A stretch of DNA of 64,000 nt, from assembly GCA_021323535.1 (NCBI GenBank), contig JAJONO010000001.1, forward strand, positions 62,001 to 126,000, given 5' to 3'. The stretch's first letter is position 1, and every line of letters starts with the position of its first letter. The notes below the pieces were generated by a model, which was not told where the DNA came from, did no database searches, and was given only the letters and a program-made list of their open reading frames with translations. The translations under genes were made by a program, and so were the position numbers. Positions 1 through 7,632 of this stretch are shown one piece after another. The DNA is from Bacteroidota bacterium (GTDB lineage Bacteria; Bacteroidota; Bacteroidia; B-17B0; Aurantibacillaceae).

Positions 1-480
1 CACGAATCACTCATTAAAGATTTTGGTGTACGCAAACCAAAGATTGCTGTGCTTGGATTAAATCCTCATGCAGGCGATAGCGGCGCAATTGGAAATGAAG
101 ATAAGGACATTATTGCTCCTGCCATTCAGAAAGCAAACCTCAGCGGTATGGTTTACGGTCCGTATGCATCCGATGGTTTCTTCGGAAACGGAACGTATAA
201 GCAATTTGACGCGATCCTTGCTATGTATCACGACCAGGGATTGATTCCATTTAAAACCTTAGCGTTTAATGATGGCGTAAATTTTACAGCGGGATTAAAT
301 GGCGTACGTACCAGTCCTGACCATGGAACCGCGTTTGAAATTGCGGGAAAAAACATCGCGAACGAACAATCGTTCAAAAAAGCGTTGTATGCTGCGATAG
401 ATATTTACAAAAGCAGAAAATTACATTCTGAGATTTCAGAAAACCCATTGGCTTTTGGAAACATTAAGAAAGAACGCTAA
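1..480 (+). CDS. pdxA: 4-hydroxythreonine-4-phosphate dehydrogenase, C-terminal part
   Basis: The gene runs in from the left edge in frame 1, so only about the last 159 residues are present. PdxA oxidises 4-phosphohydroxy-L-threonine with NAD(P) in the DXP-dependent pyridoxal phosphate pathway and is cytoplasmic. Visible family motifs are LNPHAGDSGAIG, the strongly conserved AMYHDQGLIPFK (metal and substrate binding histidine and aspartate), and VRTSPDHGTAFEIAG near the C-terminus. The family is usually 330-350 residues, so roughly half is missing upstream. The reading frame is open from base 1; the GTG at 49 is internal. A hairpin follows the stop. Confidence 0.96.
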   Translation, partial: HESLIKDFGVRKPKIAVLGLNPHAGDSGAIGNEDKDIIAPAIQKANLSGMVYGPYASDGFFGNGTYKQFDAILAMYHDQGLIPFKTLAFNDGVNFTAGLNGVRTSPDHGTAFEIAGKNIANEQSFKKALYAAIDIYKSRKLHSEISENPLAFGNIKKER

Positions 481-481
481 C

Positions 482-517
482 CCTGAAGTAGAAATTCCTT
501 CGGAATTATATTTCAGG
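482..517. terminator. nested inverted repeat after pdxA
   Basis: CCTGAA (482-487) pairs with TTCAGG (512-517), and inside it AATTCC (493-498) pairs with GGAATT (502-507) around a TTC loop. It starts immediately after the pdxA stop. There is no T-run directly after the stem, so it is either a weak terminator or an mRNA 3'-end stabiliser. Confidence 0.5.
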
Positions 518-540
518 ACGCTTCAAAGTAAAAAAAATAA

Positions 541-567
541 AACCACCTACGCAGGGCTTCTGCGGTT
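541..567 (+). repeat. 27-nt palindromic element, copy 1 (pgk leader)
   Basis: This 27-nt element differs at one base from the copy at 1766-1792. It holds an inner hairpin CGCAG-GGCTT-CTGCG (550-564). It ends exactly 5 nt before the pgk ATG at 573; copy 2 keeps the same 5-nt spacing to its own downstream start codon. Fixed spacing suggests a leader RNA structure, not a random repeat. Confidence 0.7.
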
Positions 568-572
568 AATAC

Positions 573-1766
573 ATGAAAACTATAGATTCAATTAATTTTT
601 CAGGAAAGAAAGCGGTGATCCGCGTGGACTTTAACGTACCATTGAACGAACAATTTGAAGTGACAGACAGTACCCGTATCAGGGCAGCTATTCCAACGCT
701 TAAAAAGATTTTAAAAGACGGGGGAAGCATTGTGTTGATGAGTCATTTAGGCAGACCAAAAGAAGGACCCACCAACAAATATTCTTTAAAACATATTGTA
801 AACGAAGTCAGCAGGCAATTAGGAACACCTGTTAAGTTTGCCGATGATTGTATCAGCGAAAATGCTTTTGCTCAATCGTCTGCTTTAAAAGCAGGTGAAG
901 TTTTACTTCTTGAGAACTTACGTTTTTACAAAGAAGAAGAAAAAGGAAACGAAGAATTTGCGCAGAAATTAGCCAGGCATGGAAACGTTTATGTAAACGA
1001 CGCTTTTGGAACAGCACACCGTTCGCATGCATCAACGGCTGTAATGGCAAAATTTTTTGATGCCGGATCAAAATGTTTAGGATACGTGATGGCCGGCGAA
1101 GTAGAGAGTATTGATAAAGTATTGAATCAATCTGAAAAACCTTTCACCGCTATTATTGGTGGCGCAAAAGTGAGCGATAAAATTTTAATCATAGAACAAT
1201 TGATGAACAAAGCCAATAACATTCTTATTGGAGGTGGAATGGCTTTTACATTCGTGAAGGCCATGGGCGGACAGATTGGGAAATCGCTTTGTGAAGACGA
1301 TCGTTTACAAACCGCGAAAGAATTGCTTGACAAAGCAAAACAAAAAGGCGTGAACATTTATATTCCAACCGACGCAATCATTGCAGATAATTTCTCGAAT
1401 GACGCCAACAAAAAAGAAGTGGCCATCGACCAGATCCCTGAAGGATGGATGGGGCTTGACATTGGCAGCAAGAGCGTAAAACAGTTTGGTGAAGTGATCA
1501 AAAGCTCTAAAACTATTTTATGGAACGGACCAATGGGTGTTTTTGAAATGAGCAGTTTCGAAAATGGAACAAAGCAGGCAGCATTTGACATTGTTGAAGC
1601 AACAAAATCTTCGGCTTATTCGCTGATTGGTGGTGGCGACAGTGTTGCGGCGATCAACAAATATAATCTTGCCGAAAAAGTAAGTTATGTAAGTACCGGC
1701 GGAGGAGCGCTTCTCGAGTATATTGAACAGGGAAGCCTGCCAGGAGTTAAAGCAATTGAAAATTAA
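573..1766 (+). CDS. pgk: phosphoglycerate kinase
   Basis: Reversibly transfers phosphate between 1,3-bisphosphoglycerate and ADP in glycolysis; cytoplasmic. The 397-residue length is typical. The N-terminal substrate lobe shows [11 protein letters not shown] (near residue 15) and [10 protein letters not shown]; the nucleotide lobe shows [21 protein letters not shown] and GGGDSVAA, and the end has [14 protein letters not shown]. The ATG at 573 gives a start in register with the family. It sits 5 nt after one copy of a 27-nt palindromic element, and the stop codon overlaps the first base of the second copy, so the gene is bracketed by the pair. Confidence 0.98.
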   Translation: MKTIDSINFSGKKAVIRVDFNVPLNEQFEVTDSTRIRAAIPTLKKILKDGGSIVLMSHLGRPKEGPTNKYSLKHIVNEVSRQLGTPVKFADDCISENAFAQSSALKAGEVLLLENLRFYKEEEKGNEEFAQKLARHGNVYVNDAFGTAHRSHASTAVMAKFFDAGSKCLGYVMAGEVESIDKVLNQSEKPFTAIIGGAKVSDKILIIEQLMNKANNILIGGGMAFTFVKAMGGQIGKSLCEDDRLQTAKELLDKAKQKGVNIYIPTDAIIADNFSNDANKKEVAIDQIPEGWMGLDIGSKSVKQFGEVIKSSKTILWNGPMGVFEMSSFENGTKQAAFDIVEATKSSAYSLIGGGDSVAAINKYNLAEKVSYVSTGGGALLEYIEQGSLPGVKAIEN

Positions 1767-1792
1767 ACCGCCTACGCAGGGCTTCTGCGGTT
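1766..1792 (+). repeat. 27-nt palindromic element, copy 2 (lipoprotein leader)
   Basis: Second copy of the element at 541-567, with one difference (G for A at the fifth position) that completes an outer AACCGC/GCGGTT pairing. The inner hairpin CGCAG/CTGCG is identical. It ends 5 nt before the ATG at 1798, the same spacing as copy 1 before pgk. Confidence 0.7.
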
Positions 1793-1797
1793 GATAA

Positions 1798-1983
1798 ATG
1801 AGATCAATCAGTCTGATAATTATCGTTGTGTTTTTTGTTTCGTCCTGCAAAAAAAACAGGATCTGTGAATGCAAGAATTCCAATGGCACTTATATTGCCG
1901 GAGAAGTAGAAGCAACGAAAAGCAAGGCAAAAAAGCATTGTGCCGATCTTTCAACTTCCGCTACGGACTGCTACGTTAAATAA
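1798..1983 (+). CDS. small lipoprotein of unknown function
   Basis: The 61-residue product has a hydrophobic signal sequence ending in the lipobox VSSC (Cys at about residue 17), followed by KKN and a Cys-containing mature part of about 45 residues (CEC, then two more cysteines). I do not recognise a family. Four mature-domain cysteines besides the lipid-anchored one would allow two disulfides. It lies 31 nt after pgk and shares the 27-nt leader element, so it may be read through from pgk. A perfect hairpin (2054-2074) lies 70 nt after the stop. Confidence 0.7.
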   Translation: MRSISLIIIVVFFVSSCKKNRICECKNSNGTYIAGEVEATKSKAKKHCADLSTSATDCYVK

Positions 1984-2053
1984 GAATATCTATGTTTTAA
2001 CCACATAGTTATTAATTGGAAAATGATATAAAAAAGCAGGAGTTATTCATAGG

Positions 2054-2074
2054 AAAATATCCTTCGGATATTTT
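2054..2074. terminator. perfect 9-bp hairpin after the small lipoprotein
   Basis: AAAATATCC (2054-2062), loop TTC, GGATATTTT (2066-2074). It shares the CCTTCGG apex with the hairpin after pdxA. No long T-run follows. Between here and ispF (2107-2172) is an AT-rich stretch of degenerate AACTTTAAA-like repeats. Confidence 0.5.
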
Positions 2075-2173
2075 ACAGAGAGGAAAACCAGGAATTTTAG
2101 CACTTACAGAACTTTAAACTTTGAACCTTAAACTTTAAACTAACTTTCAACGTTAAACATTCAACTTTCAACT

Positions 2174-2650
2174 ATGTACAGAATAGGTTTCGGATACGAT
2201 GTTCACCCGCTTGGCGAGGGCCGCGAGCTTTGGCTCGGAGGTGTGAAGCTGGAATTTGACAAAGGCTGTGTTGGCCACAGCGACGCTGATGTTTTATTGC
2301 ACGCTATTTGCGATGCTTTACTTGGCGCGGCTAATCTCAGGGATATTGGTTTTCATTTTCCGAACACGGACCCAAAATACAAAGGTGCCGATAGTAAACT
2401 TTTATTGAAAGAAGTTGTTGCTCTGCTCAAACAAAAAAATTATTTGGTCGGAAATATTGACGCTACACTAAGTCTTGAAGCTCCGAAAGTAAATCCTCAT
2501 ATTAAAAAAATGCAGGAAGTCCTTGCGCCTATTCTTGAAGTGGATGCAGATTGCGTTTCTATAAAAGCGACCACCAACGAAAAGCTTGGCTACGTTGGCC
2601 GTGGCGAAGGAGTAAACGCTTACGCCGTTGCACTCATCTACAAAAAATAA
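2174..2650 (+). CDS. ispF: 2-C-methyl-D-erythritol 2,4-cyclodiphosphate synthase
   Basis: Cyclises CDP-methylerythritol 2-phosphate, releasing CMP, in the non-mevalonate isoprenoid pathway; a cytoplasmic trimer. The 158-residue length is typical. Family motifs: GYDVHPL at the N-terminus (metal-binding Asp and His), GHSDADVLLHAICDALLGA (third metal histidine and surrounding loop), DIGFHFPNTDP, and IKATTNEKLGYVGRGEG at the CDP-binding end. It stands alone, 190 nt after the small lipoprotein. Confidence 0.98.
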   Translation: MYRIGFGYDVHPLGEGRELWLGGVKLEFDKGCVGHSDADVLLHAICDALLGAANLRDIGFHFPNTDPKYKGADSKLLLKEVVALLKQKNYLVGNIDATLSLEAPKVNPHIKKMQEVLAPILEVDADCVSIKATTNEKLGYVGRGEGVNAYAVALIYKK

Positions 2651-2683
2651 CGTTAAAATCACACGGAAGCTCCTTTTTATCCT

Positions 2684-2691
2684 TAACTTTA
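2684..2691 (+). promoter_or_regulatory. -7 promoter element of the PHP/T9SS gene
   Basis: TAACTTTA matches the Bacteroidota -7 consensus TAnnTTTG/A. Its last base is 5 nt before the ATG at 2696, so the predicted transcript starts at or next to the start codon. No clear -33 TTG at the expected distance. Confidence 0.4.
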
Positions 2692-2695
2692 AGTG

Positions 2696-4105
2696 ATGAA
2701 AAAATCACTCGTTTTACTGTTTCTTTTACTTAATGTGATGTTGTTTTCGCAGACAACCTACAATTATTATTTTGGAAACCTTCATTCTCACACTGGAATG
2801 AGCGATGGCAGTAAAGATGCTGCAACGTCAGGAGTCAGCATGCCCGATGGCGCCTATGCGTATGCAAAACTCTCACAGAATTTTAATTTCCTCGGCATCT
2901 CTGAACACAATCATTATTCGAGTGGTAATCCGGGTTTTTCGCTTTCAAGTTATTCAACAGGATTAAACATGGCCAATGCCGCCAATGACGATGGAAACTT
3001 TGTAACTCTTTTTGGAATGGAATGGGGAGTTTCTTCAAACTATAATGGTCATGTGATTATTTATGGTTTCAATCAGCTTATTGGCTGGGAAACTAATAAT
3101 TATAATGTTTACAATGACAAGTACGACTATGACGGGCTATTTAAAAAAGTAAAGAACAATCCCGCTGCTTTTTGTTACCTGGCTCATCCTTCTTACAGTG
3201 ATTTTTCGCTTTCAGGAAACAGCGCTTCCGCACTCGTTAACCTTCCATACAACGCAGCTTATGACAGCGCCATTGTAGGAACACCTCTGAGAAGCGGGCT
3301 CGCGTTCAGCACCTTCACCGATTACTCCGATTATCCTTCCGGAAATTATTTTTTCTATTATCTCAAATTACTTTCTGTTGGCTATCATGTTGGTATTGGT
3401 TACGACCACGATAATCATTATACCAATTTCGGGAGAAGCAATGGTGGTCGTCTCGTTATTGTAACTCCTTCTAATACCAAAGCAAATCTTTACACAGCCA
3501 TGCAAAAAATGAACTTCTATGGCAGCGACGATTGGAACGCTAAAATTTCCTTCACTCATGGAAACGATATTATGGGTTCGCAATTATCCGGCAGTGTTAA
3601 TCCCACTTTTAACGTGGTTCACAACGACGTGGATGGCGAACTTGCCGATAGTATCAAGATATGGAGAGGTGTTGCCGGAGGAAGTTATGCAAACCCGGTA
3701 TCTGTTATTCTAAACAACAATACACTCAGTTATACCGACGTAACTACTCTTGTACCAGGCACAGAATATTATTATTTCGCAGAAGTAAAACAAGCCGATG
3801 GCGATTGGATCGTAACATCTCCCATCTGGTACAAATACACAGGCCCGGTTGGAATAAGAGAATTTGAAAAACAGTTCGCATTCAATTCATTTCCAAATCC
3901 TGTTTCACAAAAACTTCACATCAGTATTCCCGAAGAAGGTTCATACATTGTTTCTATAATTGATGTAACAGGAAGAGTTGTTTTTGATAACACCTACTCT
4001 GTTTCCTCTATGGAAATTGATCTTTCCCAATTCCAGAAAGGGGTTTATTCGCTGAAGGTTGTTTCAGGAAATAAATCGGCGATTAAGAAGTTAATTGTTG
4101 AGTGA
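2696..4105 (+). CDS. secreted PHP-domain protein with T9SS sorting domain
   Basis: The 469-residue protein has a signal peptide (residues 1-19, ending LFSQ) and then a PHP-like metallohydrolase domain: NLHSHTGMSDG near residue 28, GISEHNHY, AHPS and YDHDNHY are spaced like the metal-binding histidines and aspartates of PHP phosphoesterases. After this comes a beta-rich region and, from about residue 385, a type A T9SS C-terminal domain (FNSFPNPVSQKLHI to KKLIVE). It is probably exported by the type IX system and cell-surface attached or released. The substrate is unknown; phosphoester hydrolysis is inferred from the fold. ATG at 2696 is preferred over the GTG at 2693. Confidence 0.85.
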   Translation: MKKSLVLLFLLLNVMLFSQTTYNYYFGNLHSHTGMSDGSKDAATSGVSMPDGAYAYAKLSQNFNFLGISEHNHYSSGNPGFSLSSYSTGLNMANAANDDGNFVTLFGMEWGVSSNYNGHVIIYGFNQLIGWETNNYNVYNDKYDYDGLFKKVKNNPAAFCYLAHPSYSDFSLSGNSASALVNLPYNAAYDSAIVGTPLRSGLAFSTFTDYSDYPSGNYFFYYLKLLSVGYHVGIGYDHDNHYTNFGRSNGGRLVIVTPSNTKANLYTAMQKMNFYGSDDWNAKISFTHGNDIMGSQLSGSVNPTFNVVHNDVDGELADSIKIWRGVAGGSYANPVSVILNNNTLSYTDVTTLVPGTEYYYFAEVKQADGDWIVTSPIWYKYTGPVGIREFEKQFAFNSFPNPVSQKLHISIPEEGSYIVSIIDVTGRVVFDNTYSVSSMEIDLSQFQKGVYSLKVVSGNKSAIKKLIVE

Positions 4106-4113
4106 TTTTTTTC

Positions 4114-4600
4114 GTTCTTTTCTCTTGAAAGAAAAGAACCAAAAGTTCAAGGCTACAAACAAATTCCTTGATTTGTTGTTTTTGATTTTTTATGGTCGCC
4201 TGCGAACTCGTCCCACCTCGTTTTTACTTCCTACGGGACTTCGAACAGCGCAGGCTCGCGGAAATCCAGTGCTAAATACTGAGCCTGCTAAATGCAAGGA
4301 CTTTCCGATGGTATAAAAATCAAAAACACAAATCATACGGAATTTCTTTGAGGCCGGCAGTATTGACAATCACCAAAACTCAAAAACTAAGCGGTTAGAA
4401 GGTTGTCAAGCTGCTTTTTGGCCTTTTGCAGAAATAGCTGCGATCAGGTTTCCATGGCCCTTTAGGGCCTTGTCCAAGGCCTGATTGACAGCGGTTTTTC
4501 TTTCGCTGCCTCTACCTCGCGAAAGAAAAAATTTCCTACAAAATGGCCAAAAGCGTTTTGCATACTTTTGCGCGCCAAAAGTATGAGAATGATTCATCAA
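4114..4600. repeat. gene-free intergenic element bounded by two hairpins
   Basis: About 530 bp here holds no convincing gene. Its left end is a 10-bp hairpin (GTTCTTTTCT / AGAAAAGAAC, 4114-4139) followed by CCAAAAG, and its right end is another (CATACTTTTG / CAAAAGTATG, 4561-4585). Short open frames on both strands (4095-4316 plus, 4406-4600 minus) have no start context and odd basic composition. From general experience such hairpin-plus-CAAAAG sequences recur between genes in Bacteroidota. Likely a composite dispersed repeat, also able to terminate transcription from both sides. Confidence 0.55.
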
Positions 4601-4635
4601 GTAAGAAAAAAAAATCTTAATACTATGCTTAATAC

Positions 4636-5529
4636 TTAACTAGCTGCTCTACGAAGCCGGTCATTAATGGCTTTGCCTAACCCCTGTTCCGGAAGTTCTT
4701 CGGCGATGAGGAGATCGATATCGCTTTCATCAGCTTCTCTCAGAAATTTAAAGAGATTGATGGCCGCTTCTTTCATTGATTTATTCCTGGATAAATTAAA
4801 AGAGCGAATATTTTTCCCGGATATTTTTTCTTCGCCGAAGCAAAGTATTCCAATTCGTTTTCCTTCGTTCTGCGACACCAGTTTTTCAGCATTTCCCAAT
4901 AAAACAGGTTTACGTGGTGCATAATGACTTTTTAATTGCCCCGGTGCTTTAGGATCGCTTGAATTGTTGATGCGTAACTCTACTTTGCCAACAATCTTTT
5001 CGATCGCGTCAATTTCCAATCCCCCCAGGCGGTAAATACAGAGTGTATTCTCTTCCACCCCAATAATAGTGGATTCAATTCCAACTGTACATGCGCCTCC
5101 GTCGAGGATATACGATATTTTATCTCCAAGTTGTTTATTCACATGCGAAGGCTCTGTTGGGCTCACATAACCAAATGGATTGGCACTTGGGGCAGCTAAA
5201 GGAACGCCTGTTTTTTCAAGCAGTGAGAGCGTTAAGGCATGGTCGGGCACTCTTACAGCCACCCGTTCCAGTCCCGAGGTCACTAATCCCGGTATAATGT
5301 CTTTTTTAGGCAACAGAATAGTAAGTGGGCCGGGCCAGAATGTTTTTGCGAGATTTAAAAGACGCTCGTCTGTAAATGTGGCGTACTTTTGAGCGCTTTC
5401 AATACTGGCTACATGAATAATAAGCGGGTCGAAAAAAGGGCGGTTTTTTGCCTCAAAAATAGAAAGAACTGCCTTTTCGTTGAGGGCGTTGGCGGCCAGT
5501 CCGTACACGGTTTCCGTAGGAATTGCCAC
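4636..5529 (-). CDS. sua5: threonylcarbamoyl-AMP synthase (Sua5/YrdC family)
   Basis: Makes threonylcarbamoyl-AMP from threonine, bicarbonate and ATP, the first step of t6A tRNA modification. It has the YrdC domain (IPTETVYGLAANA, KNRPFFDPLIIH, SGLERVAVRVPDH, PLAAPSANPFG) and the extra C-terminal Sua5 domain (APGQLKSHYAPRKP onward), so it is the long form. The coordinates given start at the first standard start codon (GTG, 5529), but this cuts into conserved sequence. The frame stays open upstream and encodes 20 more family-like residues (AETGKN..., ...LLLQGKL) back to an ATC at 5589-5587, just after a -7 promoter box. The true start is probably upstream and non-standard. Confidence 0.93.
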   Translation of the reverse strand: MAIPTETVYGLAANALNEKAVLSIFEAKNRPFFDPLIIHVASIESAQKYATFTDERLLNLAKTFWPGPLTILLPKKDIIPGLVTSGLERVAVRVPDHALTLSLLEKTGVPLAAPSANPFGYVSPTEPSHVNKQLGDKISYILDGGACTVGIESTIIGVEENTLCIYRLGGLEIDAIEKIVGKVELRINNSSDPKAPGQLKSHYAPRKPVLLGNAEKLVSQNEGKRIGILCFGEEKISGKNIRSFNLSRNKSMKEAAINLFKFLREADESDIDLLIAEELPEQGLGKAINDRLRRAAS

Positions 5530-5593
5530 TAATTTTCCCTGTAAAAGGAGCTCTGAAGCGTGATCGGTATTTTTACCAGTTTCTGCGATCCTG

Positions 5594-5601
5594 CAAATAT
5601 A
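5594..5601 (-). promoter_or_regulatory. -7 promoter element of sua5
   Basis: On the minus strand TATATTTG matches TAnnTTTG exactly. Its last G (5594) is 5 nt before the ATC at 5589 that would restore the normal sua5 N-terminus. The -33 region is weak. It is divergent from the hpt promoter about 70 bp away. Confidence 0.5.
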
Positions 5602-5650
5602 GAGAATCCATTTCAGGAAGCAGAAAAAAGCCTGAAAACGTATATTTCAC

Positions 5651-5682
5651 TTGGCTTCATATTAAGGAAAAACATATATTTG
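5651..5682 (+). promoter_or_regulatory. -33/-7 promoter of hpt
   Basis: TTGG at 5651-5654 and TATATTTG at 5675-5682, with about 21 bp between the TTG and the -7 box, match the Bacteroidota consensus. The start codon of hpt (GTG 5690) lies 8 nt after the last G, so the mRNA should have a leader of at most 2-3 nt. Confidence 0.6.
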
Positions 5683-5689
5683 TTAGCTC

Positions 5690-6226
5690 GTGGATCAAAA
5701 AATTACTATAAAGGACAAGCAATTCAGACCATTTATTCCGGCAAAAAAAATTGACGAAGCTGTTAAAAAAGTAGCGGGTCAGATAAACGCTGAATTAAAA
5801 AATGAATCCCCTGTTTTTTTGGTAGTTTTAAATGGTTCATTTATGTTTGCCTCCGATCTTTTAAAAGAAGTAACTATCCCCTGCGAAATTTCGTTCATTA
5901 AAGTAGCGAGTTACCATGGCACCAGCAGCAGCGGGTCGGTAAGCGAATTGATTGGTCTTACCGAAGACCTTTCAGGAAGAACCGTTGTTATTGTTGAAGA
6001 TATTGTTGACACCGGTGTTACGCTTGAAAAACTAGTGACTGTTCTTCAACGAAAAAATGTAAAGCAGATCAAAGTAGCCACCGCCTTAATGAAGCCGGAT
6101 TCTTACAAGAAAGAATTCAAAGTGGATTACGTAGGAATGGAAATTGGCAATGATTTTGTAGTTGGTTACGGATTGGATTACGATGGGATGGGAAGAAATT
6201 TAAAAGAGATTTACGTATTAGCTTAA
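5690..6226 (+). CDS. hpt: hypoxanthine phosphoribosyltransferase
   Basis: Joins hypoxanthine or guanine with PRPP to make IMP or GMP in purine salvage; cytoplasmic. The 178-residue length is typical. The PRPP-binding signature VVIVEDIVDTGVTL is at about residues 98-111; VVLNGSFMFASDLL and SYHGTSSSGSV form the pyrophosphate and flexible loops, and VGYGLDYDGMGRNL is the usual C-terminal base-binding segment. The GTG start is the only one that fits the family length. The predicted promoter makes this mRNA essentially leaderless. adk follows 23 nt later and may be co-transcribed. Confidence 0.96.
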   Translation: MDQKITIKDKQFRPFIPAKKIDEAVKKVAGQINAELKNESPVFLVVLNGSFMFASDLLKEVTIPCEISFIKVASYHGTSSSGSVSELIGLTEDLSGRTVVIVEDIVDTGVTLEKLVTVLQRKNVKQIKVATALMKPDSYKKEFKVDYVGMEIGNDFVVGYGLDYDGMGRNLKEIYVLA

Positions 6227-6249
6227 AACCTTTGAATAAAAAATAGATT

Positions 6250-7305
6250 ATGGAAAGAATGTTGAACCTCGTTTTATTTGGTCCTCCGGGCGCCGGAAAA
6301 GGCACACAATCAGAGAACCTTATTAATAAATACGGATTGGTACACCTGAGTACCGGCGATATTTTACGTAGTGAAATTGCGAACGGAACCGCTTTAGGGC
6401 GCCAGGCAAAAGAAGTCATGGACAGAGGCGAACTCGTAAGCGACGATATCGTGATCGGGATGATTGAATCTAAACTTGATGCCAACTCAAATGCGAAAGG
6501 ATTTATTTTCGACGGGTTTCCACGTACGGCTGCACAAGCTGTAGCGTTGGATGATCTGCTTCAGAGAAAAGGAACCGGCATTAGCGCCATGTTAGCGCTG
6601 GAAGTTGGCGACGAAGAATTAACCAGGAGATTACTGAAACGTGGCGAAGGCAGCGGAAGAGCTGATGATGCCAATGAAGACGTGATAAGAAGAAGGATAC
6701 AGGAATACAATAACAAAACACTTCCTCTTAAAAATTATTATAATGAACAAGGAAAATTCCATTCCATTAAGGGGGTTGGAAGCATTGATGAAATTTTCAA
6801 ATCATTAACCGACAGGATCGTTTTTCTTAACGCTGAAATGGATCTTACCGCGCTGGAAAGCGATATTGAGCATTTAGATATGACCATACAGGATTTTGAT
6901 GTGGCAAATGACATTGCTCCGGAATTATTGTTAGAGATCGACGCGATTAAACGTGCCGAAGCTGAGGAAGAGGAAGAAGAAAGAGTAAGTAAAAAATCAA
7001 AAGGCAAAAGTCAAAAAGAAGTTTCGGGTTCTAAGAAGGTTGAAAATTTAAAGAAAGTTGAGAGTTCTAAACCTGTTAAAAAAACTGCAGGCAAGAACAA
7101 AGAAAGTGGAAACAGGAAAACAGTCCAAAAGAAAACATCGAAGCCAGCTAAAAAACCAGTAGCTAAAAAACCAGCGAAGAAAGCAGCGCCAAAAAAATCT
7201 GTAAAAAAATCAGCTCCGAAAAAGACGGTAAAAAAAGCTGCTAAGAAAGTTGCTCCGAAAAAGCCGGCTAAAAAAGTTGTTGCTAAAAAAGGGAAAAAGA
7301 AATAA
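6250..7305 (+). CDS. adk: adenylate kinase with a histone-H1-like basic tail
   Basis: Residues 1-190 are a complete short-LID adenylate kinase (ATP + AMP to 2 ADP): P-loop GPPGAGKGTQ (11-20), STGDILR, GFIFDGFPRT and RGEGSGRADD with the arginines of the reduced LID. A standard enzyme would end there, but the frame continues for about 160 residues: an acidic stretch (195-240, containing EEEEEE) and then about 110 residues of Lys/Pro/Ala/Val repeats such as KKPAKK and APKKSVKK, like histone H1 or Hc1 tails. The tail is presumably disordered and could bind nucleic acid or another polyanion. The reading frame is continuous, and a terminator follows the stop. Confidence 0.93.
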   Translation: MERMLNLVLFGPPGAGKGTQSENLINKYGLVHLSTGDILRSEIANGTALGRQAKEVMDRGELVSDDIVIGMIESKLDANSNAKGFIFDGFPRTAAQAVALDDLLQRKGTGISAMLALEVGDEELTRRLLKRGEGSGRADDANEDVIRRRIQEYNNKTLPLKNYYNEQGKFHSIKGVGSIDEIFKSLTDRIVFLNAEMDLTALESDIEHLDMTIQDFDVANDIAPELLLEIDAIKRAEAEEEEEERVSKKSKGKSQKEVSGSKKVENLKKVESSKPVKKTAGKNKESGNRKTVQKKTSKPAKKPVAKKPAKKAAPKKSVKKSAPKKTVKKAAKKVAPKKPAKKVVAKKGKKK

Positions 7306-7326
7306 TTTTTCTATCATTATTGAAGA

Positions 7327-7353
7327 GGGAAGGCTGAATGGTCTTCCCTTTTT
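7327..7353 (+). terminator. intrinsic terminator of adk
   Basis: GGGAAG (7327-7332) pairs with CTTCCC (7343-7348), followed by five Ts (7349-7353). It lies 22 nt after the adk stop. Confidence 0.75.
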
Positions 7354-7355
7354 AT

Positions 7356-7590
7356 TTACCTGTAAATGATAATTTTTTTTGAGATACTTTTATCTTCACC
7401 CTTAAATTTGAGAAGATAAATTCCATTTTCCAGAGTCTCAATATCAATGTATGATTTATTACTTAACCTTTCTTCTTTTACAAGCTGGCCAACAGAATTA
7501 AAAATCTGCAGTAACCCATTTTCCTTAATACCATGAATATTTAAAATACCGTTTGCAGGATTAGGATAGGTTTTTATTATTTTAACCGAC
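7356..7590 (-). pseudogene. orphaned T9SS C-terminal sorting domain
   Basis: On the minus strand an open frame ending at 7356 encodes about 78 residues that are a complete type A sorting domain: TYPNPANGILNI, the middle strand LQIFNSVGQLVKEE, then ETLENGIYLLKF and a basic KKIIIY end. No start codon or signal peptide lies upstream; the frame closes at a stop about 15 residues before the YPNP motif. The upstream 7590-7632 is AT-rich TTTAAAC repeats. I read it as the remnant of a deleted secreted-protein gene. Confidence 0.75.
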
Positions 7591-7632
7591 AGCTTTAAAC
7601 AAATTTAAACCTTATTAAACAATTTTAAACCA

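Noticed and set aside
1518..1889. Minus-strand open frame across the pgk end
   Set aside because: Overlaps a certain gene (pgk) and a lipoprotein gene on the other strand; no family resemblance.
4406..4600. Minus-strand open frame of 64 codons in the 4.1-4.6 kb island
   Set aside because: Ends inside a hairpin repeat, basic repeat-like composition, no promoter or start context. Treated as dispersed repeat.
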